11,813 bases of DNA from Pseudomonadota bacterium (GTDB taxonomy: Bacteria > Pseudomonadota > Alphaproteobacteria > Rickettsiales > SXRF01). Shown here piece by piece: positions 6,775 to 11,813 of the stretch (position 1 is the first letter of the stretch; each line of letters opens with the position of its first letter). Made by a program: the position numbers and the translations under genes. The notes under the pieces were generated by a model. It had not been told where the DNA came from and did not search any database. It saw only the letters and a list, made by a program, of their open reading frames with translations. The stretch lies in NCBI GenBank assembly GCA_028873275.1, contig JAGWLJ010000016.1, positions 1-11,813 of the forward strand, read 5' to 3'.

Positions 6775-7550
6775 GCGATAACACCGCCTGCAATGGAATC
6801 ATAGATATGAATATGATGGCCTGTATAAATCGCTCCTTTATCGCTCGCCTCCACAATCGCCGCATCCATGGGAATGCTGCCTAGAAACGGCACGCCCATC
6901 TCCTCCGCCAGCGCCCTGCCGCCGCCGCTGCCGAACACCGAGCCACTCATATTCTCCACCACGCCCAGCACAGGAATGCCTACTTTCTGAAACATGATGA
7001 GACATTTGCGCGCGTCAATGACGGCGACAGTCTGCGGCGTGGTGACGATCACGGCACCGTCGAGCGGCACCTGCTGCGCCATGCTGAGATGGATGTCGCC
7101 GGTGCCAGGCGGCATGTCGACCAGCAGCGTGTCGAGTGGCAACTCCGCCGTGCCCCAGCGCGTCATGCGCAGCAGCTGCTGCAGCGCTTTGCTGATCATC
7201 GGGCCGCGCAGTATGGCCGCCTGGTCGCCGGTAATGAAGCCCATCGACATGCAGCCGATGCCATGTCTCTCCAACGGCTGCATTTTTCCTTCCTGAATAA
7301 TTGGCTGGCCTTCCAGCCCCATCATGCGCGGAATGGACGGGCCGTAAATATCGGCGTCGAGCAGACCGACGCGCCTGCCCATGCGCTGCAGGGCCATCGC
7401 CAGGTTGACGGCCGTCGCCGATTTCCCGACGCCGCCCTTGCCCGAGGCGACGGTAATCACGCGCTTCACATGATCGAGCGGCGTTTTATTCCAGACAGCA
7501 GGCTTTCTTATCCCCGCGCTTGTCGCAGAGTCCGGTACAGGGCTGGTCAT
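6771..7550 (-). CDS. mrp: Mrp/ApbC/NBP35-family P-loop ATPase, short form
   Basis: Mrp proteins are ParA-like ATPases thought to carry Fe-S clusters to target enzymes in the cytoplasm. The deviant Walker A is GKGGVGKS (37-44), followed by LLDADIYGPSIPRMMG (63-78), the Walker B region LLVDMPPGTGDIHL (142-155), TTPQTVAVIDARK (170-182) and VVENMSG (197-203). The 259-residue protein lacks the N-terminal MIP18/DUF59 domain found in many alphaproteobacterial Mrps. Where many homologues have a CPHC segment after ENMS, this one reads ENMSGSVFGSGGGR with that loop deleted. Its only cysteines are C100 and C183. The start at 7550 is the only plausible one before the conserved DHVKRVITVASGKGG, so residues 5-14 (VPDSATSAGI) come from a palindromic repeat. 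The Shine-Dalgarno is weak. It overlaps the kinase-like gene by 4 nt and diverges from hflK. Confidence 0.93.
   Translation of the reverse strand: MTSPVPDSATSAGIRKPAVWNKTPLDHVKRVITVASGKGGVGKSATAVNLAMALQRMGRRVGLLDADIYGPSIPRMMGLEGQPIIQEGKMQPLERHGIGCMSMGFITGDQAAILRGPMISKALQQLLRMTRWGTAELPLDTLLVDMPPGTGDIHLSMAQQVPLDGAVIVTTPQTVAVIDARKCLIMFQKVGIPVLGVVENMSGSVFGSGGGRALAEEMGVPFLGSIPMDAAIVEASDKGAIYTGHHIHIYDSIAGGVIA
7510..7537 (-). repeat. Palindromic repeat, copy C, inside the mrp N-terminus
   Basis: On the minus strand the arms are CTCTGCG and CGCGGGG around loop ACAAG. Two C-to-T changes relative to copy B fall opposite G, so the hairpin keeps 7 pairs (two G-U) in mRNA of the mrp sense. It shares 19 consecutive identical bases with copy A. 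It encodes PDSATSAGI in the same frame as copy B in hpd. Confidence 0.8.
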
Positions 7551-7602
7551 AAAATTCGTTTCTAAAAGCGTAATTTTTGTAGTATAGGCAGGCTATGCAG
7601 AA
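7551..7602. promoter_or_regulatory. Divergent promoter region of mrp and hflK (weak candidates)
   Basis: This A/T-rich stretch between repeats C and D must hold the promoters of both genes if each has its own. On the minus strand TATACT (7581-7586) is a reasonable -10 for mrp without a clear -35. On the plus strand TATAGG (7583-7588), or TTGTAG (7577-7582) with GAAAAT (7600-7605) at 17 bp, are weak candidates for hflK. None is strong enough to call alone. Confidence 0.3.
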
Positions 7603-7649
7603 AATACCAGACCCGCAATGCGCCCGCACTGCGGGCTTATGCGGGGATA
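7603..7649 (+). repeat. Variant palindromic repeat, copy D, in the hflK leader
   Basis: The outer ends match copies A to C (ACCAGACCC at the left, GCGGGGATA at the right), but the 5-nt loop is replaced by a longer segment containing a nested palindrome. Outer arms CCCGCA (7612-7617) and TGCGGG (7640-7645) enclose inner arms GCCCGCA (7622-7628) and TGCGGGC (7630-7636), which have a 1-nt centre. The right arm GCGGGG lies 6 nt before the hflK ATG and serves as its only Shine-Dalgarno-like sequence. Confidence 0.75.
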
Positions 7650-7652
7650 AAC

Positions 7653-8756
7653 ATGCCCTGGGATAATCAGGAAGAGCAGCACGGCCCATGGAGCCCGCGC
7701 CCGTCCGGCGGCGACACCGGCGGTCGTGATACGCCGCCACAAGGACCGGATCTAGATGAAATCCTGCGCCGCATCCATACGAAATCCCGCCAGTTCTTCT
7801 CCAGCGGCGACAATAGCGGCAAGAGCCTGCTGCTGACCGCCATCATCGCCGTACTGCTGTGGCTGTCCTCGGGCATTTATTTCGTGCATGCCGACCAGGA
7901 AGGCGTGGTGTTACGCTTCGGCGCTTACAGCCGCACTACTGCGCCCGGCCTCAACTATCACCTGCCCTACCCTATCGAAACAGTAGAAACGCCGCGCGTC
8001 ACCGCCATCAACCATGTCGAGATCGGATTCCGCTCGGGCGGCTATATGCGCGCCGGCCGTAACGATAACGCCGTCCCCGAGGAAAGCCTGATGCTGACCG
8101 GCGATGAGAACATCGTCGATATAGATTTCGAGGTGCAGTGGCGCATCAGCAGTGCGCCTGATTTCCTGTTCAACGTCAGGAATCCCGAAGAAACGGTCAA
8201 AGCGGTGTCCGAAAGCGCCATGCGTGAGATTATCGGCAAAACTTCGATTATTCCGGTTATTTCCGAAGGAGCCGTTAAGCTGCAGGTAGCCCAGGATACA
8301 AGACACCTTATTCAGGAGACACTCGATCATTATAAGGCCGGCATCGACATCGTAGCAGTTAACCTGCTCAAGGCCGATCCGCCGACACAAGTAATTGACG
8401 CCTTTCACGATCTTCAATCAGCGCGCGCCGACATGGAAACGGCCAGCAACCAGGCCGAAGCCTATCGCAGCGACATATTGCCGCGCGCACGCGGCGACGC
8501 ACAGAAACTGGTACTTGACGCTGAAGCCTATAAGCAGCAGGCGATTGCCGACGCGCAGGGCCAGTCCTCACGTTTCCTCGCCATCTATAGCGAGTACCGC
8601 CAATCACGCGATGTCACGCGTAAACGCCTTTATCTTGAAACCATGGAAGAGATATTGCAGGGCATGAACAAGATCATCGTCGATCCCAAAGGCGCCGGCG
8701 TGGTCCCTTACCTGCCATTGCCGGAACTCAAGGCAAAAAGCGAGGATACGAAATGA
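7653..8756 (+). CDS. hflK: HflK, membrane protease modulator (SPFH/band 7)
   Basis: HflK and HflC form a large membrane-anchored complex that surrounds and modulates the FtsH protease. The 367-residue product starts MPWDNQ, the usual HflK opening, then has a Gly/Pro-rich cytoplasmic tail (to about 55), one membrane segment (about 58-78, LLLTAIIAVLLWLSSGIYFV) and an SPFH domain starting ADQEGVVLRFGAYSRTTAPGLNYHLPYPIE. The later region is a long Ala/Glu/Gln-rich helix (about 250-310, with QSARADMETASNQAEAYRSD) that forms the cage wall in E. coli. The C-terminus is PYLPLPELKAK. The start is set by the MPWDNQ match and by GCGGGG 6 nt upstream, which belongs to repeat copy D. Its stop overlaps the hflC start as ATGA, a coupled pair. 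Confidence 0.95.
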   Translation: MPWDNQEEQHGPWSPRPSGGDTGGRDTPPQGPDLDEILRRIHTKSRQFFSSGDNSGKSLLLTAIIAVLLWLSSGIYFVHADQEGVVLRFGAYSRTTAPGLNYHLPYPIETVETPRVTAINHVEIGFRSGGYMRAGRNDNAVPEESLMLTGDENIVDIDFEVQWRISSAPDFLFNVRNPEETVKAVSESAMREIIGKTSIIPVISEGAVKLQVAQDTRHLIQETLDHYKAGIDIVAVNLLKADPPTQVIDAFHDLQSARADMETASNQAEAYRSDILPRARGDAQKLVLDAEAYKQQAIADAQGQSSRFLAIYSEYRQSRDVTRKRLYLETMEEILQGMNKIIVDPKGAGVVPYLPLPELKAKSEDTK

Positions 8757-9646
8757 GGTGGCTCAGTGGAGGATTGGTGATGGCCGCCAGTGCCCTGTTC
8801 GTGCTGGCCAACGCCGCTTTCATCGTCGGCCAGACCGACCAGGCGCTGGTACTCGAATTCGGCAAGCCGGAGCGCGTCGTGGAGACGCCGGGGCTGCAAT
8901 TCAAAGTCCCCTTCATCCAGAATGTCGAATATTACGACAAGCGCCTGCTTGATTTCGACGCCGAACCCAAGGAAGTCATCGCCGCCGACCAGAAACGCCT
9001 GATCGTCGACGCCTTCGTCCGCTACCGCATCACCGACCCGTTGCGCTTCAAGCAAACGGTAGGCGATGAGCGTACCATGAGGAGCCGCCTTAATTCTATT
9101 CTCGAATCGAGCCTACGCCAGTCGCTGGGCAATGTGCCGCTGTCGTCGGTCATTTCCTCACAGCGCGCCGCCATCATGCAGAAAGTGCGTGACCTGGTGA
9201 ACCAGCAGGCGCAGGGAAGCGGCGGGCAGGAAGGCGGCTTCGGCATCGAGGTGATGGATGTGCGCATCGTCCGCGCCGATCTGCCGCCAGCCAACTCCGA
9301 CAGCATCTACCGCCGCATGCAGACCGAACTGGAGCGACAGACCAAGCAATTCCGCGCCCAGGGAGCGGAGGAGGCGCAGAAGATCCACTCGCAGGCCGAT
9401 AAGGAGCGCACCATCATCCTTGCCGAGGCCAGGAAGCAGGCGGAGATCACCCGTGGCGAAGGCGACGGCGAGGCCACCCGCATCTACGCCGAGGCGTTCA
9501 ATCAAGATCCGGATTTCTTCCAGCTGTACCGCTCCCTGCAGGCTTACCGCAAAACGCTATCGCAAAAAGACACAACAATGATTTTATCCCCGGATAACAG
9601 CGAGTTCCTGCGTTACTTTGAAAAAGGCAGCGGGACGGCGAAGTAA
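8753..9646 (+). CDS. hflC: HflC, membrane protease modulator (SPFH/band 7)
   Basis: This is the partner of HflK in the FtsH-associated complex. The 297-residue product has an N-terminal signal-anchor (about 5-26), then the SPFH domain from GQTDQALVLEFGKPERVVETPGLQFKVPF, the HflC-typical KRLLDFDAEPKEVIAADQKRLIVDAFVRYRITDPLRF, and DVRIVRADLPPANSDSIYRRMQTERE-like sequence (the protein reads MQTELERQ). A helical EEAQKI..QADKERTIILAEA stretch follows, then DPDFFQLYRSLQAYRKTL near the end, as in other HflCs. The ATG is preceded by GAGGA with 6 nt spacing and overlaps the hflK stop by 4 nt. In many alphaproteobacteria the next gene is the Do protease; here an acetyltransferase gene lies between. Confidence 0.95.
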   Translation: MRWLSGGLVMAASALFVLANAAFIVGQTDQALVLEFGKPERVVETPGLQFKVPFIQNVEYYDKRLLDFDAEPKEVIAADQKRLIVDAFVRYRITDPLRFKQTVGDERTMRSRLNSILESSLRQSLGNVPLSSVISSQRAAIMQKVRDLVNQQAQGSGGQEGGFGIEVMDVRIVRADLPPANSDSIYRRMQTELERQTKQFRAQGAEEAQKIHSQADKERTIILAEARKQAEITRGEGDGEATRIYAEAFNQDPDFFQLYRSLQAYRKTLSQKDTTMILSPDNSEFLRYFEKGSGTAK

Positions 9647-9653
9647 CTGATTA

Positions 9654-9682
9654 TTGTCGTTGCCTGTCTGAGTTGTTATAGT
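9654..9682 (+). promoter_or_regulatory. Candidate sigma-70 promoter before the GNAT-degP pair
   Basis: TTGTCG (9654-9659) is followed after 17 bp by TATAGT (9677-9682). The predicted transcription start near 9689 is about 20 nt before the GNAT start codon. The -35 hexamer is the same as at the hpd promoter. It would allow the protease to be expressed apart from hflKC. Confidence 0.45.
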
Positions 9683-9708
9683 TGCGCCTTGTTTTTTTAC
9701 GCTTACCT

Positions 9709-10197
9709 ATGAACAATCCCTCCACCGCCGCTTTTACGATTCGCCGCGCCGTCAAAGGTGATGCACCGCAGATTCTACGGATGATACGGGAACTGGCGGA
9801 ATACGAGAACCTAACGCATGAAGTAGTAGCAACGGAGGAAGGCCTTGATCAAACGTTATTCGGTCCTAAATCCAACGCGGAGGTACTGCTGGCGGAAGTG
9901 GCCTACGAGCCTGTCGGCTTTTGCCTGTTCTTCCATAATTACTCAACGTTTCTAGGGAAGCCGGGCGTGTATATTGAGGATATTTTTGTGCGGCCTGATG
10001 CGCGGGGATTGGGAATAGGAAAGGCCCTGTTCGCCGAAGTTACGCGCCTTGGCTGTGAGCGTAGCTGCGGACGCATAGAATGGTCGGTACTGGACTGGAA
10101 TCGGCCTGCCATCGAATTTTATGAGCGTATGGGCGCCAAGCACATGAAGGAATGGACGATTTATCGTTTAACCGAGGAGCAATTCAACTATGCGTAA
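9709..10197 (+). CDS. GNAT-family N-acetyltransferase, SAT1-like
   Basis: The product (162 residues from ATG 9709) is an acetyl-CoA-dependent N-acetyltransferase resembling the spermidine/diamine acetyltransferase branch. Supporting segments are IRRAVKGDAPQILRMIRELAEYE near the N-terminus, YIEDIFVRPDARGLGIGKALF (88-108), which includes the acetyl-CoA-binding R-G-x-G-I-G motif, and WSVLDWNRPAIEFYERMGA (125-143). The true substrate cannot be read from sequence; polyamines or other small amines are possible. The frame extends back to TTG 9682, but that would start inside the candidate promoter, so ATG 9709 is preferred although its Shine-Dalgarno is poor. It follows hflC by 62 bp and overlaps the protease start by 8 nt, suggesting co-translation. 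Confidence 0.9.
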   Translation: MNNPSTAAFTIRRAVKGDAPQILRMIRELAEYENLTHEVVATEEGLDQTLFGPKSNAEVLLAEVAYEPVGFCLFFHNYSTFLGKPGVYIEDIFVRPDARGLGIGKALFAEVTRLGCERSCGRIEWSVLDWNRPAIEFYERMGAKHMKEWTIYRLTEEQFNYA

Positions 10198-11698
10198 CTT
10201 GCTTATCACATATCTCTCTGTGCTGATCCTTGCGATAACTATGGCATTGCCCGCCGCTGCCAGCCCGGCGGTTTCGCAGATGCATCCGATGCCGGCGAGC
10301 TTCGCTGACCTGGTGGATAAATTGTCGCCAGCGGTGGTTAACGTCTCGACGACGCAGAAAGTCAAAGGCGGCGGCATGGCCGGCATGCCGTTCCAGGATC
10401 TGCCCGATTCGCCGGAGTTCGAGCCATTCCGCGAGTTCTTCGACCAGTTCAATCGCAACCAAGGCAAGGAAGTAGAGCATGAGGTCTATTCGCTGGGCTC
10501 CGGCTTCATCATCGATCCCGCTGGCTATATCGTCACTAATAATCATGTTGTCGATGAGGCCGAGGAAGTCATGGTCACGCTGTCAGATAACAGCAAATAC
10601 AAGGCCAAAATCATTGGCCGCGACAAGAAAACCGATCTCGCCCTGCTCAAGGTCGAGGCCAAGAAAGACCTGCCTTTCGTACCTTTCGGTGATTCCGACG
10701 CCATGCGCGTGGGCGATTGGGTAATCGCCATCGGCAATCCGTATGGGCTAGGCGGTTCGGTGACGCAGGGCATCATTTCGGCGCGCCAACGCAGCCTGAA
10801 TGCCGGCCCATTCGACGACTTTCTGCAGACCGATGCCTCGATCAACCGTGGTAATTCGGGCGGTCCCCTTTTCAATGAGAAGGGGGAGGTTATCGGCATC
10901 AATACGGCCATTTTCTCGCCGTCGGGCGGCTCGATCGGCATCGGCTTCGCCGTGCCCAGCATCGTTGCCAAGCCGGTGATTGCACAGCTCAAGGAATATG
11001 GCCGCACACATCGCGGCTGGCTGGGCGTAAAAATACAGGAAGTATCGGAAGAAGCCGCCGAAAGCGTGGGACTGCCCAAAACGATGGGGGCCCTGGTTCT
11101 TGAAGTCAGCAAAGGCAGCCCGGCCGACAAGGCGGGGCTTGAGCCCGGCGATGTCATCACCGCCTACGACGGCAAGGAGATCACCGAAATGCGTTTCCTG
11201 CCGCGCATGGTGGCCGAAACCAAGATCGGAAAATCCGTATCCCTCACCTACTGGCGCAAAAATGCCTCAAAAACGGTCGATATCACCATCGGCGAGCTTA
11301 ACGAGAATGACGAAGAAGCCGACGACCAGAATCCGGGTAAAGGAAAAAAATCCAAAAATAAGCATGAAGGTTCGCAGGCCGTGCTGGGCATGAGCGTAGC
11401 GCCGCTCACAGCGCCGGTGCGTGAGGAGCTTGGACTCGATGCCAAGCAGACCGGACTGGCCGTCGTCGACGTCGAAAGCGGTTCCGGCGCCGACAAACAT
11501 GGAATCCGTCCAAGCGACGTCATTACGGACGTTAACAACGAACCGGTTAAATCAATAGAAGATTTGAAGAGCGCTTTCGATAATGCGCGCAAGGCCGGAC
11601 GCAAATTCGCGCTGGTCAAGATTGTGCGCGACAAGGAAGCGGCTTTCGTCACGCTGCCTACCGGAGAAGAGAAAGAGAAGAAAAAGGAGAAGGAATAA
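10190..11698 (+). CDS. degP: Periplasmic Do-type serine protease (DegP/DegQ/HtrA)
   Basis: This is an envelope quality-control protease and chaperone acting in the periplasm. The 502-residue product has a signal peptide (hydrophobic core about 4-20, likely cut after PAAA, near residue 24). The trypsin-like domain has catalytic H119 in TNNHVVDEAE, D149 in KTDLALLKVE and S223 in INRGNSGGPLF. A Phe-rich regulatory loop lies at about 62-95. PDZ1 starts at RGWLGVKIQEV (about 275) and PDZ2 at LGMSVAPLTAPVREELGL (about 398). A charged linker (about 373-396, Asp/Glu then Lys-rich) separates the PDZ domains, and the protein ends in a Lys/Glu tail. The start has GAGGAG (10174-10179) 10 nt upstream, inside the GNAT gene. 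DegP and DegQ cannot be told apart by eye. Its place behind hflKC fits a shared role in protein quality control. Confidence 0.94.
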   Translation: MRNLLITYLSVLILAITMALPAAASPAVSQMHPMPASFADLVDKLSPAVVNVSTTQKVKGGGMAGMPFQDLPDSPEFEPFREFFDQFNRNQGKEVEHEVYSLGSGFIIDPAGYIVTNNHVVDEAEEVMVTLSDNSKYKAKIIGRDKKTDLALLKVEAKKDLPFVPFGDSDAMRVGDWVIAIGNPYGLGGSVTQGIISARQRSLNAGPFDDFLQTDASINRGNSGGPLFNEKGEVIGINTAIFSPSGGSIGIGFAVPSIVAKPVIAQLKEYGRTHRGWLGVKIQEVSEEAAESVGLPKTMGALVLEVSKGSPADKAGLEPGDVITAYDGKEITEMRFLPRMVAETKIGKSVSLTYWRKNASKTVDITIGELNENDEEADDQNPGKGKKSKNKHEGSQAVLGMSVAPLTAPVREELGLDAKQTGLAVVDVESGSGADKHGIRPSDVITDVNNEPVKSIEDLKSAFDNARKAGRKFALVKIVRDKEAAFVTLPTGEEKEKKKEKE

Positions 11699-11703
11699 CA
11701 GCT

Positions 11704-11711
11704 AAGAAGGA
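11704..11711 (+). promoter_or_regulatory. Strong ribosome binding site of the VOC gene
   Basis: AAGAAGGA lies 6 nt before ATG 11718 in the 19-bp gap after the protease stop. It fixes the start of the last gene and suggests it is co-transcribed with degP. Confidence 0.7.
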
Positions 11712-11717
11712 TATATT

Positions 11718-11813
11718 ATGTCCAAGAAACCGCAGGGATTTCACACGGTAACGCCCTATCTTACCATCAAGGGTGCGACGGATGCCATCGCATTCTATAA
11801 AAAAGCCCTTGGC
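11718..11813 (+). CDS. VOC-family (PhnB/glyoxalase-like) protein, 3' end missing
   Basis: Only the first 32 codons are present. They read MSKKPQGFHTVTPYLTIKGATDAIAFYKKALG, which matches the opening of PhnB-like members of the vicinal-oxygen-chelate superfamily (TVTPYL.VKGA..AI.FYKKA.G). Members have diverse or unknown substrates, and metal ligands further on cannot be seen. It is separated from degP by 19 bp with a good Shine-Dalgarno. The reading frame continues past the window end. Confidence 0.8.
   Translation, partial: MSKKPQGFHTVTPYLTIKGATDAIAFYKKALG

Noticed and set aside
7520..7525. TTGTCG in repeat copy C as a -35 for hflK
   Set aside because: No -10-like hexamer lies 15-19 bp downstream, unlike copy A before hpd.
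10000..10010. GCGCGGGGATT in the acetyltransferase gene, resembling one end of the palindromic repeat
   Set aside because: The other arm and loop are missing, and the bases encode the conserved RGLGIG acetyl-CoA motif; a chance match.

Overview
This window reads as a piece of an alphaproteobacterial chromosome of moderate GC, order not determined. The evidence is a DUF2336 protein (a family concentrated in Alphaproteobacteria), an HflK that begins MPWDNQ, an HflK-HflC-Do-protease cluster, and an alphaproteobacterial-style EttA. It is densely coded: intergenic gaps are about 100 bp or less, several genes overlap, and no stretch over 300 bases lacks a gene. I saw no tRNA, rRNA, CRISPR array, insertion sequence or phage gene.

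Layout. (1) 2-1624 (+): ettA, an ABC-F ribosome factor whose start lies outside the window. (2) 1701-2846 (+): a sigma-54-type AAA+ activator without a sensor domain, meeting tail to tail with (3) 2841-3977 (-), a DUF2336 protein. (4) 4054-4884 (-) phhA and (5) 4974-6068 (+) hpd diverge and encode the first and third steps of phenylalanine/tyrosine breakdown to homogentisate. (6) 6771-7550 (-) mrp overlaps by ATGA with (7) 6073-6774 (-), a degenerate kinase-like protein. (8) 7653-8756 (+) hflK, (9) 8753-9646 (+) hflC, (10) 9709-10197 (+) a GNAT acetyltransferase and (11) 10190-11698 (+) a DegP/DegQ protease form a membrane and envelope quality-control cluster. (12) 11718-11813 (+) is the start of a VOC/PhnB-like protein cut by the window end.

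The most unusual signal is a small GC-rich palindromic repeat present four times. Both divergent gene pairs (phhA/hpd and mrp/hflK) have a copy on each side, each oriented with its CGCGGGGAT end toward the nearest gene. In hpd and mrp the repeat lies inside the predicted coding sequence, in the same frame, giving two unrelated enzymes the same peptide PD(P/S)ATSAGI. In phhA and hflK it ends just before the start codon, where its GCGGGG arm sits in Shine-Dalgarno position. At phhA/hpd the repeat also appears to supply a -35 box for hpd. The arrangement resembles protein-coding palindromic elements known from Rickettsia, here combined with possible regulatory roles.

Other points of interest are an Mrp without the CxxC motif or the N-terminal MIP18 domain, the kinase-like gene coupled to it, the sensorless sigma-54 activator, and an 8-bp inverted repeat over the DUF2336 start. 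All functional statements rest on motif recognition from memory; no database search was possible.
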